Source: Bacillus sp. EB01 (GTDB lineage Bacteria; Bacillota; Bacilli; Bacillales; Cytobacillaceae). From it: a DNA stretch of 64,000 nt. The notes below the pieces were generated by a model. It saw nothing but the letters and a program-made list of their open reading frames with translations. It ran no database searches and had not been told where the DNA came from. Each line of letters opens with the position of its first letter. The first letter of the stretch is position 1. Positions 27,605-36,628 of the stretch are shown in pieces. The stretch covers positions 4,303,127 to 4,367,126 of the forward strand of contig NZ_HG964497.1 in assembly GCF_000613125.1 (NCBI RefSeq). The letters are read 5' to 3'. The position numbers and the translations under genes are program-made.

Positions 27605-27815
27605 ATGTTTAAGGAAATTATAAATTTCGCGACTGTGGAACTTTTTTTACTGAGCGTATCTATGTCTAGCTCCACAAGGAACGCTTCGGCAGCATAATCA
27701 TCGCACGAAATTACGCAATAGCTCACTGGAGGAGCGCCTACGCGTGCGCAAACTTCAGGCCTTCTCCCTACGATAAGTCACGCACAAATGCGCTAGCGCT
27801 TTTCGTCTTCTGATG
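27604..27815 (+). repeat. family B intergenic repeat, copy 1
   Basis: Begins CATGTTTAAGG directly after the hbs terminator T-tract, continues AATTTCGCGACTGTGGA, GTCTAGCTCCA, ACGCTTCGGCAGCATAA, and CTGGAGGAGCGCCTACGCG, then GCGCTAGCGCTTTTCG. The same order occurs at 39085 and 45561. No gene is seen in it. Confidence 0.8.
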
Positions 27816-27921
27816 AGTTTTCCCTGGTTAACGGAAGGGTAGAAACATATCGTTTTGCCTGAGATTAAAGGGTTATGCTAATATGAAGAAGACTTGCTAG
27901 ATTACATAGGGGGATACATAC

Positions 27922-28488
27922 ATGTCTGAAGTAGATAAAGCCCGGATTGAGGAAGCGGTTAGAACAATTCTTGAAGCAATTGGTGAGGATCCGGACCGGG
28001 AAGGGCTGCTGGATACACCAAAGCGCGTTGCAAAAATGTACGAAGAGGTTTTTAGCGGGATGCATCAGGACCCGAGAGAATATTTTGAAACCATTTTCGG
28101 GGAAGAACATGAAGAGTTGGTCCTCGTTAAAGATATACCATTTTACTCAATGTGCGAACATCATCTTGTCCCCTTTTTCGGAAAGGCGCATGTGGCTTAC
28201 ATTCCAAGAAATGGGCGTGTTACTGGACTAAGCAAATTGGCGAGAGCCGTAGAAGCTGTTGCAAAAAGGCCTCAGCTACAGGAGCGAATTACATCTGAGG
28301 TTGCAAATAGTATCATGCAAACACTTAAGCCGTATGGGGTAATGGTTGTTGTTGAAGCTGAGCATATGTGCATGACGATGCGAGGAGTTAAAAAGCCGGG
28401 CTCCAAGACAGTTACTTCTGCTGTAAGGGGTATTTTTAACGAAAATGCAATCGCCAGATCTGAAGTCTTGTCTTTGATTAAAGAATAA
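27922..28488 (+). CDS. folE: GTP cyclohydrolase I FolE (MtrA)
   Basis: A 188-residue homodecameric enzyme that opens GTP to dihydroneopterin triphosphate, the first step of folate synthesis. Zinc and active-site residues are seen in [18 protein letters not shown] (Cys and two His) and the later Cys in [17 protein letters not shown] precedes the ATG. It is followed closely by the TRAP gene, the mtrAB operon of bacilli. Confidence 0.96.
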   Translation: MSEVDKARIEEAVRTILEAIGEDPDREGLLDTPKRVAKMYEEVFSGMHQDPREYFETIFGEEHEELVLVKDIPFYSMCEHHLVPFFGKAHVAYIPRNGRVTGLSKLARAVEAVAKRPQLQERITSEVANSIMQTLKPYGVMVVVEAEHMCMTMRGVKKPGSKTVTSAVRGIFNENAIARSEVLSLIKE

Positions 28489-28516
28489 TCCAATACATTT
28501 TTGTGGAGGCGGGAGC

Positions 28517-28753
28517 ATGGAAAAAAAGACACAGCAGGCAGGAGATTTTGTGGTAATTAAAGCAATTGATGACGGGGTTAGTGTGATTGGTTTAACTAGA
28601 GGAACTGACACGAAATTTCATCATTCTGAAAAACTGGACAGGGGAGAGGTCCTGGTTGCCCAGTTTACTGAGCATACTTCAGCAATCAAAGTAAGGGGTA
28701 ATGCAAAAATCCTCACAGCTTTTGGGGAAATTGAGAGTGAAGCAAAAAAATAA
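28517..28753 (+). CDS. mtrB: tryptophan-sensing RNA-binding protein TRAP (MtrB)
   Basis: A 78-residue subunit of the 11-mer ring that, with tryptophan bound, wraps GAG/TAG-repeat RNA and causes attenuation of trp genes. The motifs [24 protein letters not shown] and the RNA-contacting KVRGNAK are kept. AGGCGGGAG precedes the ATG. It is in operon with folE. The trp biosynthetic operon, its main target, is not in this window, where B. subtilis has it between aroB and hisC. Confidence 0.95.
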   Translation: MEKKTQQAGDFVVIKAIDDGVSVIGLTRGTDTKFHHSEKLDRGEVLVAQFTEHTSAIKVRGNAKILTAFGEIESEAKK

Positions 28754-28762
28754 GTGTCAGAT

Positions 28763-28788
28763 GGAACGGATGTCTTCCCGTTCTTTTT
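28763..28788 (+). terminator. intrinsic terminator after mtrB
   Basis: GAACGG / CCGTTC arms and T5. Confidence 0.75.
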
Positions 28789-29139
28789 GTTTGGAGCTTA
28801 TTAATTGGTGAATTTGTCACAATCTACTTTAGGATAACTTAACCATTTCAAAGAGCGATTACTTCAGTATGCCTTCACAAATGATTAAAGTGCGTCTGAG
28901 AAAGTTCAGTCAACTGATGTGAAATTATAACTAATTAAAGATTATATTGATGGTAATCTGAAATTTCGACAATTTTCATGGGTCGCGTTTTAATATTTTG
29001 TGAAACCTACCCATAAGGAAAATAATTTATGATATAATGATGTCTGCTATGTTTAGGGAAAAATAAAGATACAGCTTAAGAAAGTGCTGCCCGAAAATGG
29101 ACAGGCACAACAGCTCAAGATGTACCCGGGGTGATAAAA
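28789..29139. other. intergenic before hepS
   Basis: No gene is seen. A TATAAT at about 29033-29038 may be the -10 of the hepS operon, but no convincing -35 accompanies it. Confidence 0.4.
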
Positions 29140-29928
29140 GTGCATGACCATACTATTATAAAAAAAGTCAGTGAGGTTAAGGCCCTGATTGAACAGAAGG
29201 TGCTTCATCCTTATTTGCTTCAGCATATTGAAGTTCCTGTCATCGACGAAGATAAGCTATTGCTGCTAGTTTCTAGAATGGAAGGGCTAGGTCTTTCCCA
29301 CAAGGAACAAATGAATTATGCACTAACAGCGATGCTTGTTCAAATCGCCCTGGATACTCATGAACATGTTACAAATAAAAAGGTCTTGTTCGATTTAAAG
29401 GAACGTCAGTTGACTGTTCTCGCTGGAGATTATTATAGCGGGCTTTATTATAAACATCTTGCGGAGTCCGACGATATCCTGATGATTCGTGCACTCGCCA
29501 ATGGTATAAAAGAAGTAAACGAAAACAAAATCCTTTTTTATCAAAAGGATTTTCCATCAATGGATCATCTTTTAACTAGTGTAATGAATATTGAAGCTTC
29601 CCTTCTTGCGCGTTTTTCAGATTATTTCGGCGGAAGTCCATGGAAGCCGTTTGCAGAAGGTTTCCTGCTTTTGAAAAGACTGCTTACTGAACGGAAATTG
29701 TATAGCGAGAAGGGGTTCAGTCCATTTTTTGAAGCAATGGAAACACTACCATCTCCTGAACCTGGCGTATCTTTCCTGGAAAGGCTTGATAGAGGAATTG
29801 CTGGTCTGGCGACAGATGTTAAAGCTAGAGCCAAGTCATTAACTGATATGAATGCAGTTTTGCAAACCAGGCTGGATGAGTTGGCAGCCGATATAAGCCA
29901 GTTGAAAATTTTTGTGGAAGAAGGGTAG
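29140..29928 (+). CDS. hepS: heptaprenyl diphosphate synthase component I HepS
   Basis: A 262-residue small subunit of the two-part enzyme that makes the C35 side chain of menaquinone-7. It lacks the DDxxD motifs, as expected for the regulatory component, and is mostly helical. Start: GTG at 29140 with GGGGTGA five bases upstream; the GTG at 29131 is part of that site. The order hepS-menG-hepT fixes the assignment, since the subunit itself is poorly conserved. Confidence 0.88.
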   Translation: MHDHTIIKKVSEVKALIEQKVLHPYLLQHIEVPVIDEDKLLLLVSRMEGLGLSHKEQMNYALTAMLVQIALDTHEHVTNKKVLFDLKERQLTVLAGDYYSGLYYKHLAESDDILMIRALANGIKEVNENKILFYQKDFPSMDHLLTSVMNIEASLLARFSDYFGGSPWKPFAEGFLLLKRLLTERKLYSEKGFSPFFEAMETLPSPEPGVSFLERLDRGIAGLATDVKARAKSLTDMNAVLQTRLDELAADISQLKIFVEEG

Positions 29929-29932
29929 CTGC

Positions 29933-30637
29933 ATGGCACGCTCAAAAGAAGAACGGGTGCACTCCGTATTTGAAAGCATTTCCGACAACTATGATAAAAT
30001 GAATTCCGTGATCAGCTTCAAAATGCATCTTGCATGGAGGAAGGACACGATGAAGCGGATGAATGTCCAGCCAGGTTCAAAAGCCTTGGATGTTTGCTGC
30101 GGAACGGCTGATTGGAGCGTTGCTCTTGCGGAAGCGGTAGGTAAAGAAGGACATGTGACAGGTCTGGACTTTAGCAAAAATATGCTAAAAATCGGCCAAA
30201 AGAAAATCAAAGAACTAAACCTATCAAATGTGGATCTCATCCATGGCAATGCTATGGAATTGCCGTTTCCGGATAATAGCTTTGATTATGTGACAATCGG
30301 ATTTGGACTTAGGAATGTTCCTGATTATTTGCAGGTTCTGAGTGAGATGCGCAGGGTCCTTAAGCCCGGTGGGGTAGCGGTCTGCCTTGAAACTTCCCAG
30401 CCGACCATGCCGGTTTACAGGCAGCTATATTTCTTTTATTTCAGGTACATAATGCCGGTATTTGGGAAACTATTCGCAAAGAGTTATGAAGAATACTCCT
30501 GGCTTCAGGAGTCAGCCAGGGACTTCCCGGGCATGAAAGAACTGGCTAGAATGTTTGAAAAAGCCGGTTTTGCAAAAGTAACGTATAAAGCATATAGCGG
30601 CGGAGCGGCAGCAGTCCATTTTGGATACAAGGATTAA
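29933..30637 (+). CDS. menG: demethylmenaquinone methyltransferase MenG (UbiE)
   Basis: A 234-residue SAM-dependent methyltransferase for the last step of menaquinone synthesis. The SAM motif [11 protein letters not shown] lies at about residues 48-58 and the family signature [10 protein letters not shown] near residue 122. The ATG at 29912 in frame is rejected; GAAGGG lies before 29933. It follows hepS by four bases and precedes hepT, so ring methylation and side-chain genes are co-transcribed. Confidence 0.95.
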   Translation: MARSKEERVHSVFESISDNYDKMNSVISFKMHLAWRKDTMKRMNVQPGSKALDVCCGTADWSVALAEAVGKEGHVTGLDFSKNMLKIGQKKIKELNLSNVDLIHGNAMELPFPDNSFDYVTIGFGLRNVPDYLQVLSEMRRVLKPGGVAVCLETSQPTMPVYRQLYFFYFRYIMPVFGKLFAKSYEEYSWLQESARDFPGMKELARMFEKAGFAKVTYKAYSGGAAAVHFGYKD

Positions 30638-30689
30638 ATTATTGGGAAGTTGTCCCACGTTAATCCCACATATATGCACAGAGTTTTAA

Positions 30690-30737
30690 GGCGGAAATCT
30701 TACTGCCCCGTTAATGCAGGAATGTATGATTTCCGCC
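30690..30737 (+). repeat. hairpin in the menG-hepT gap, related to family C
   Basis: GGCGGAAATC and GATTTCCGCC pair perfectly over 10 bases, with an inner CTGC / GCAG stem. The segment TCTTACTGCCCCGTTAA (30698-30714) is one inserted base away from the family C motif TCTTACTGCCCGTTAA. No T-tract follows, so it is not a terminator. Confidence 0.55.
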
Positions 30738-30763
30738 AGTATTAGGAAAAGCAGGGTGATGCA

Positions 30764-31726
30764 ATGAAATTAAAAATGATGACCTCATTTTTAAACTCCG
30801 ACCTTACATTGATTGAAAAAACGCTAGAAGATACAATACAGGCGGATTCCATGCTGTTACGGCAAGCTTCGCTGCATACCCTGCAGGCGGGTGGAAAACG
30901 GATCCGCCCTGTTTTTGTTTTGCTGGCTGCTAAATTCGGGAACTATGAAATTGACCGGATTAAAAATGTAGCCGTTTCCTTAGAGCTTATCCACATGGCT
31001 TCCCTGGTACACGATGATGTTATTGATGATGCAGAGATGCGCAGAGGACAGCCAACAATTAAGGCGAAATGGGACAATCGGATTGCGATGTATACAGGCG
31101 ATTATATCCTCGCTCTTTCGCTTGAAGTAATGACCAATATTCATAATGCTAGTGCCCATAAGATACTTGCGAATACCATTGTTGAAGTTTGTGTTGGAGA
31201 AATTCAGCAGATTGAAGATAAATATCGCTTTAATCAAACGATGAGGGATTATTTCAGGCGGATTAAGCGGAAAACCGCACTGCTGATAGCGGTAAGCTGT
31301 GAGCTTGGAGCCATTGCGGCTGACGCAGATAGAAAAATCAGCAGGAAATTATACCTTTTTGGATATTATGTTGGAATGTCCTATCAGATAATTGATGACA
31401 TCCTAGATTTCACAGGAACCGAAAAGGAACTGGGAAAGCCTGCTGGAGGAGATTTGCTGCAGGGCAATATCACTGCCCCTGTCCTTTATGCGATGGAGGA
31501 TCCTGCTCTTAGGGAAAGGATTGTTCAAGTAAGCGAGCATACTAACCCAGAAGAAATGAAGGAAATTATTGAACTGATCAAGGATTCTAGTGCTATAGAA
31601 AAATCATTTGCGCTAAGCAATCGTTATCTTGAGAAAGCTCTCTCTATCCTGGAAACTTTGCCGCAAAACAAGGCGAAGAAAACTCTGTATGATATTGCGA
31701 AATATATTGGAAAACGAAAATACTAA
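30764..31726 (+). CDS. hepT: heptaprenyl diphosphate synthase component II HepT
   Basis: A 320-residue catalytic polyprenyl synthase subunit. Both aspartate-rich motifs are seen: VHDDVIDDAEMRRG (about residues 82-95) and IIDDILDFTG (about 211-220). It works with HepS on farnesyl diphosphate and isopentenyl diphosphate. AGGGTGATG precedes the ATG. Last gene of the operon, with a terminator two bases after the stop. Confidence 0.95.
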   Translation: MKLKMMTSFLNSDLTLIEKTLEDTIQADSMLLRQASLHTLQAGGKRIRPVFVLLAAKFGNYEIDRIKNVAVSLELIHMASLVHDDVIDDAEMRRGQPTIKAKWDNRIAMYTGDYILALSLEVMTNIHNASAHKILANTIVEVCVGEIQQIEDKYRFNQTMRDYFRRIKRKTALLIAVSCELGAIAADADRKISRKLYLFGYYVGMSYQIIDDILDFTGTEKELGKPAGGDLLQGNITAPVLYAMEDPALRERIVQVSEHTNPEEMKEIIELIKDSSAIEKSFALSNRYLEKALSILETLPQNKAKKTLYDIAKYIGKRKY

Positions 31727-31728
31727 AA

Positions 31729-31752
31729 TGCGCCCTATAAGGGCGTTTTTTA
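31729..31752 (+). terminator. intrinsic terminator after hepT
   Basis: CGCCCT / AGGGCG arms with a three-base loop and T6. Confidence 0.9.
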
Positions 31753-31758
31753 TTTGTC

Positions 31759-31976
31759 ATGTTATAGGATATTATTTTTCTAAGCATTGTTGTTTGGGCC
31801 GCACCCAGACAGGGTCCCAAGGCCGCAAAACGTGGAAAGCAAAGCGCATCTTACCTCGAGCCAGGCAAAGAGCCGCCTGTCTCTGCGATGTTAATTCAAG
31901 GATGCTTTCCTTTGTGTCACTGCTATTTTAGGAGCTCCCTTTGTTCAACGGAAATCAACAACGTTGTTTCATAGCC
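31759..31976. repeat. family A intergenic repeat, degraded core
   Basis: Left end TGTTATAGGATATT and AGCATTGTTG, right end GGAAATCAACAACGTTGTTTCATAGCC, as in the 40446-40577 copy. The middle keeps CGTGGAAAGC-AAGCGC but is otherwise scrambled. No gene is visible in 31753-32139. Confidence 0.6.
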
Positions 31977-32139
31977 ATGAAAAAACATACATCCTAACTT
32001 GAAAAAACTGGATTGCATCACATATGACAATAGGCCTTTCCGTTCAACCTTGCGAAATTTTCTAAACAATGTTACTATTTTCGTGGATTGCCATAATATG
32101 CAATCATCAATACATACATACTTGTTTAGGAGTGGAAAA

Positions 32140-32586
32140 ATGGAAAAGACATTTTTAATGGTCAAGCCCGATGGAGTTCAACGCGGCGTAATCGGAGAAA
32201 TCGTTGCACGTTTTGAGAAAAAAGGATTTCAACTTGCCGGAGCTAAATTAATGAGCATTCCGCGCGAAATTGCGGAGGAGCATTACGGGGAGCATAAAGA
32301 ACGCCCATTCTTCGGTGAGCTTGTAGATTTTATTACATCAGGACCTGTATTCGCCATGGTATGGCAGGGGGAAAATGTAATTGGAACCGCACGCCAGATG
32401 ATGGGCAGTACGAATCCAAAAGATGCCGCTCCTGGCACAATTCGCGGTGATTTCGGCCTTACTGTTGGAAAGAACATCATCCACGGTTCGGATTCACCAG
32501 CCAGCGCTGAAAGAGAAATCGGCATTTTCTTCAAGGAAGAAGAACTTGTTCAGTACACAAAATTAATTAATGAGTGGGTATACTAA
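32140..32586 (+). CDS. ndk: nucleoside diphosphate kinase Ndk
   Basis: A 148-residue kinase that balances nucleoside triphosphates by a phospho-His intermediate; the catalytic His is in [16 protein letters not shown] (about residue 115). The frame stays open far upstream, but the protein starts [16 protein letters not shown] at the ATG at 32140 with TTAGGAGTGG before it, giving the universal Ndk length. In B. subtilis cheR follows; here a terminator and a repeat do. Confidence 0.96.
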   Translation: MEKTFLMVKPDGVQRGVIGEIVARFEKKGFQLAGAKLMSIPREIAEEHYGEHKERPFFGELVDFITSGPVFAMVWQGENVIGTARQMMGSTNPKDAAPGTIRGDFGLTVGKNIIHGSDSPASAEREIGIFFKEEELVQYTKLINEWVY

Positions 32587-32589
32587 GCT

Positions 32590-32623
32590 CAGGGGGCACT
32601 TTCCATTGCGAAGTGCCCTTTTT
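32590..32623 (+). terminator. intrinsic terminator after ndk
   Basis: AGGGGGCACTT / AAGTGCCCT arms and T5. Confidence 0.88.
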
Positions 32624-32639
32624 GTATCCGCTTTCAGAA

Positions 32640-32790
32640 TAAAAGCGCAAGTGCCTTGAACATCGCCGTACAAAATGGAGGGGCTTCGACTGAGATAAAG
32701 GAATCACGAAGAGCGATAGCGATTCGATGATGACTTATCGTAGGGAGGAGACCTGAAGTTTGCTAGGCGATAGGCGCTGGAGCTAGAGGT
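32640..32790 (-). repeat. family B intergenic repeat, inverted copy
   Basis: Reverse complement reads TCTAGCTCCAGCGCCTA, then AAACTTCAGGTCTCCTCCCTA, GATAAGTCATC, GATTCCTTTATCTCAG and CCATTTTGTACGGCGATG, the same blocks as the 39085 copy. No gene is seen between ndk and aroC; cheR, present here in B. subtilis, is absent. Confidence 0.65.
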
Positions 32791-32914
32791 AGACAAATTA
32801 CAAACTTGTAGACTCTGATAGCCTCTAAACAACCTTTGTCAGAGTGCTTCCCTTGGCGGAGTTCACTGGTATGGGTATAATAAGCAATAATATATGGAGA
32901 AGGGGAAATGGAAG

Positions 32915-34084
32915 ATGAGATACATGACAGCAGGCGAATCGCATGGACCACAATTGACAGTGATTATTGAAGGCGTACCAGCAGGATTGCCTATTACCGC
33001 TGAACAAATCAATAAAGAACTTGCCCGCAGACAAAAGGGTCATGGCCGGGGAAGACGGATGCAAATTGAAAAGGATACTGTTGAAATTGCTGGCGGGGTC
33101 CGCCATGGAAAGACTCTTGGTTCCCCAATTGCATTGATTATAAAAAATGATGATTGGAAGCATTGGACTGCCATTATGGGGTCGGAACCTATTGATGAAG
33201 ATGCTGAAGCAGGCATGAAAAGGAAAATATCAAGGCCGCGTCCAGGCCATGCCGATTTAAACGGTGCCATTAAGTATGGGCATAGGGATATTCGGAATGT
33301 CCTTGAACGATCCTCTGCCCGGGAAACCGCAGCAAGGGTTGCTGCTGGTGCGGTAGCAAAGGCCCTTCTATCCGGAGCTGGCATTGAAATCGGCTCCCAT
33401 GTTGTTGAAATTGGGGGAATTAAAGCTGAAAGCAGCCCAATGGGTGTGAAGGAGATACAAGTCAAAAGTGAAAACTCACCAGTTCGCTGTCTCGATCCTA
33501 ATGCAGAGGGCTTAATGATGGACGCTATTGATCAAGCAAAAGAAAATGGGGATTCTATTGGCGGCGTTGTTGAAGTTATCGCAGAGGGAATGCCAGCGGG
33601 AGTAGGCAGTTATGTCCATTATGACCGAAAGCTGGATTCGAAAATAGCAGGTGCAATGATCAGCATAAATGCTTTCAAAGGTGTTGAATTTGGAATTGGT
33701 TTCAAAGCGGCAACTATACCTGGCTCCCAGGTGCATGATGAAATTCTTTGGACCGAGGAAAATGGCTATACACGCAGAACCAATCGGCTTGGAGGATTTG
33801 AAGGCGGAATGTCGACTGGGATGCCCGTAGTGGTTCGTGGGGTTATGAAGCCGATTCCAACGCTTTATAAGCCGCTTCAAAGTGTTGACATTGAGACGAA
33901 GGAGCCATTCACCGCCAGTATTGAGCGTTCAGACAGCTGTGCTGTACCCGCCGCGGCAGTCGTAGCTGAAAGTGTCGTTGCATGGGAACTTGCTTCTGCA
34001 CTTGTCGAACAGTTCCAATCCGACAGGTTTGATTTATTCTTGGAGAATATGAAAGCCTACCGGGAATCATCGAGGCTGTTTTAA
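32915..34084 (+). CDS. aroC: chorismate synthase AroC (AroF in B. subtilis naming)
   Basis: A 389-residue flavin-dependent enzyme converting EPSP to chorismate. Signatures: [17 protein letters not shown] at the N terminus, [13 protein letters not shown] (about residues 108-120) and the [16 protein letters not shown] helix. An in-frame ATG at 32894 is rejected, since the family starts MRY and AAGGGG lies upstream. Its stop overlaps the aroB start by one base (TAATG). Confidence 0.96.
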   Translation: MRYMTAGESHGPQLTVIIEGVPAGLPITAEQINKELARRQKGHGRGRRMQIEKDTVEIAGGVRHGKTLGSPIALIIKNDDWKHWTAIMGSEPIDEDAEAGMKRKISRPRPGHADLNGAIKYGHRDIRNVLERSSARETAARVAAGAVAKALLSGAGIEIGSHVVEIGGIKAESSPMGVKEIQVKSENSPVRCLDPNAEGLMMDAIDQAKENGDSIGGVVEVIAEGMPAGVGSYVHYDRKLDSKIAGAMISINAFKGVEFGIGFKAATIPGSQVHDEILWTEENGYTRRTNRLGGFEGGMSTGMPVVVRGVMKPIPTLYKPLQSVDIETKEPFTASIERSDSCAVPAAAVVAESVVAWELASALVEQFQSDRFDLFLENMKAYRESSRLF

Positions 34085-35157
34085 TGGAAACCATTTACAT
34101 CAGTACAGGCGACAAACAATATCCAGTTATCATTGGCCAAAATGCAATAGCTGAATTGAAGCCTTTCCTGCAAGAAAAGTTTTCTGGTCTTACTAAGCTA
34201 CTGGTTATTACAGATGCCAATGTTGCTCCCCTATATTTAAAAACGCTTCTTGATAGGTTACAGAATTACCCTGTCTCTGTCTTTACTGCTCCCGGCGGTG
34301 AAAAGGGGAAGACGATAGAGACATATTATAAAGGGATGACAGCAGCACTTGAAGCCGGGCTTGACAGGAAATCACTCATACTTGCCCTTGGCGGGGGAGC
34401 TGTTGGGGACCTGGCAGGTTTCATCGCTGCGACTTTTATGAGAGGAATAGCTTTTATCCAACTGCCAACAACAATCCTGGCACATGATAGTTCAGTCGGC
34501 GGGAAGACAGGGATTAACCATCATATTGGTAAAAACCTAATCGGCGCCTTTCATCAGCCCGTTGCGGTATTTTATGATATGTCTTTCCTTAAAAGTCTCC
34601 CGGAACATGAGATGCGCTCAGGATTCGCAGAGCTTATTAAGCACGCCCTTATTGGCAATCAGGATCTCTATCAATGGTTAAAATCAACGATTAAAGACCT
34701 CTCACAAATAACGGCAGACCAATACGAAATCATGCTTGCAAAAGGAATAAAAGTTAAGGCAGATGTTGTATCGGAAGATGAACGTGAACAGGGAATTAGA
34801 GCATACCTTAATTTTGGGCATACCCTTGGCCATGCAATTGAGGCAGAGGTTGGATTTGGCCAAATAACTCATGGAGAAGCGGTCATGCATGGGATGCTTT
34901 TTGCCTTGAAATTGAGTCAGGTTAAAAGCGGGCTTCAGTTTGATACGGAGGAGTTTATTACTTGGATAAGCAGACTTGGATATCAAACAAGACTTCCAGA
35001 AGGGCTTACTATGGATGGCTTAATTTTAAAAATGAAAAAAGACAAGAAGGCAGTAGGTGGGCGTCTTCGCTTTGTATTATTGAAAAAGCTAGGTGAACCA
35101 ATCCTTAGCGAACTTGATACCGAATTCCTTCAACAGGAGCTGAAGCTTCTACTTTAA
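34084..35157 (+). CDS. aroB: 3-dehydroquinate synthase AroB
   Basis: A 357-residue NAD- and zinc-dependent enzyme of the shikimate pathway. The NAD-binding loop LALGGGAVGDLAGF is at about residues 99-112, and zinc ligands are a Glu in GFAELIKH and His in NFGHTLGHAIE. It is translationally coupled to aroC. A family A repeat starts two bases after the stop; no aroH or trp gene follows, unlike B. subtilis. Confidence 0.96.
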   Translation: METIYISTGDKQYPVIIGQNAIAELKPFLQEKFSGLTKLLVITDANVAPLYLKTLLDRLQNYPVSVFTAPGGEKGKTIETYYKGMTAALEAGLDRKSLILALGGGAVGDLAGFIAATFMRGIAFIQLPTTILAHDSSVGGKTGINHHIGKNLIGAFHQPVAVFYDMSFLKSLPEHEMRSGFAELIKHALIGNQDLYQWLKSTIKDLSQITADQYEIMLAKGIKVKADVVSEDEREQGIRAYLNFGHTLGHAIEAEVGFGQITHGEAVMHGMLFALKLSQVKSGLQFDTEEFITWISRLGYQTRLPEGLTMDGLILKMKKDKKAVGGRLRFVLLKKLGEPILSELDTEFLQQELKLLL

Positions 35158-35158
35158 T

Positions 35159-35395
35159 AGCTGTGTTAATGGATCTTTTTGATTTATTAGCATTGTTGAT
35201 TGTAGCGGAAGGCGCGAAGGACTCGTTCGAAAATGCAAAAAACGCATTTTCTCCTGCGGTGCTTTTTCAGGGACGATTATTCAACGTCCTGTGGGAGTAG
35301 CGGGACAGGTGAGACCCCGCAGGAGCAAAGGACGAGGAGGCTCACCGCCAGCCCCACGGAAAGCGAAGCGCAGGAGCGGAAATCAACATACTTGT
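35159..35395. repeat. family A repeat, frame with GCTGTGTTAA end
   Basis: Starts AGCTGTGTTAATGGAT just after aroB, then TTATTAGCATTGTTGATTG, the core (AGCGGAAGGCGCGAAGGACT, hairpin AAAATGC / GCATTTT, TTATTCAACGTCC, GAGACCCCGCAGGAG, ACGAGGAGGCTCACC) and GGAGCGGAAATCAAC. The right outer end is decayed. The core equals that at 11365-11603, but the outer frame differs. No gene is seen up to hisC. Confidence 0.78.
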
Positions 35396-35512
35396 ATAAT
35401 AAAATAAAAAATTATAAAAACACTGACTTTCCGTTTTCGCTGTGTTACAATTAAAAAATAAATCAAAATACTTTATCATGGTAATGCGTCTAAGTATAAA
35501 AGAGGTGGAAGT

Positions 35513-36616
35513 ATGCGGTGGAAAGAGCAGATGCTTTCCTTAAAGCCTTATCAGCCAGGAAAGTCAATAAAATCAGTAAAAGAAGAATATGGTTTACAGT
35601 CAATTGTGAAACTTGCCTCAAATGAAAACCCATTTGGCTATTCGAATCAGGTTGCTGAAGCCTTAAAAGAATATCAACTTTCATTGGAAATTTACCCTGA
35701 TGGCTATGCGGGAGAGCTTCGTTCAGCACTAGCGGAAAAACTCGGTGTTAACGATTCCCAACTTATTTTTGGGAATGGTTCCGATGAACTCATCCAAATT
35801 ATTTCAAGGGCACTGCTTTATCCGGGAGCAAATACAGTCATGGCTGCGCCAACATTCCCACAGTATCGCCACAATGCCATCCTTGAGGGTGCAGAAATAC
35901 GTGAAGTTCCGCTTGTGAATGGAGAACATGATTTGGATGGGATGCTGAAAGCAATAGACGAAGAAACAAATGTTCTCTGGCTCTGCAGCCCGAACAATCC
36001 AACAGGAACTTATATTCCCGAGATTGAACTACTTGCTTTTTTGGAAAAAGTGCCTCCACATGTGCTAGTGGTACTTGATGAAGCCTATTACGAATATGTC
36101 GTAGCAAGTGATTTCCATGATTCGGTTGCAATTGTCAATCGCTTTCCTAATGTTATTGCATTAAGGACTTTTTCAAAAATATATGGTCTTTCAGGCCTTC
36201 GGGTAGGCTATGGGATCGCAGATGAATCCATTATCCAGGCATTAGAACCTGCGCGTGAACCTTTCAATACAAATTCACTTGGCCAGTTTGCCGCCAGTGT
36301 CGCACTAAAGGACCAGGATTTCATTCGTACCTGCCGTGAAAAGAATAGACAAGGGTTAGAGATGTTTTACAGGTTTTGTGAAAAATGGGATCTGGAATAT
36401 TATCCTTCACAGGGAAACTTCATACTTGTAAATGTCCATCAGGATGCAAACCGTGTGTTTCAATACTTGCTTGAACGCGGATTCATTGTCCGTTCCGGAG
36501 CTGCATTGGGATTCCCTGAGAGTGTAAGGATTACTGTTGGATCTCAGGAACAGATTGAGGGAATCATCAATGTTTTTGGAGCATTCCTTGAAAAAGAAAG
36601 CCAGGCTAAAGTATAG
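35513..36616 (+). CDS. hisC: histidinol-phosphate / aromatic aminotransferase HisC
   Basis: A 367-residue PLP enzyme. In bacilli the HisC of this cluster acts in histidine synthesis and also transaminates prephenate-derived ketoacids for Tyr and Phe. Motifs: LASNENPFG, NGSDELIQII, the SPNNPTGTYI segment and the PLP lysine in RTFSKIYGLSGLRVGY (about residue 227). AGAGGTGG precedes the ATG. It heads hisC-tyrA-aroA, the tail part of the B. subtilis aromatic supraoperon. Confidence 0.94.
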   Translation: MRWKEQMLSLKPYQPGKSIKSVKEEYGLQSIVKLASNENPFGYSNQVAEALKEYQLSLEIYPDGYAGELRSALAEKLGVNDSQLIFGNGSDELIQIISRALLYPGANTVMAAPTFPQYRHNAILEGAEIREVPLVNGEHDLDGMLKAIDEETNVLWLCSPNNPTGTYIPEIELLAFLEKVPPHVLVVLDEAYYEYVVASDFHDSVAIVNRFPNVIALRTFSKIYGLSGLRVGYGIADESIIQALEPAREPFNTNSLGQFAASVALKDQDFIRTCREKNRQGLEMFYRFCEKWDLEYYPSQGNFILVNVHQDANRVFQYLLERGFIVRSGAALGFPESVRITVGSQEQIEGIINVFGAFLEKESQAKV

Positions 36617-36628
36617 GGGAGTGCGGAC

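Noticed and set aside
31999-32139. N-terminal extension of ndk
   Set aside because: Ndk has a fixed length near 148 residues and the ribosome binding site is at the inner ATG.
35233-35454. 73-residue open frame after aroB
   Set aside because: Also inside a family A repeat; composition unlike a protein and no ribosome binding site.
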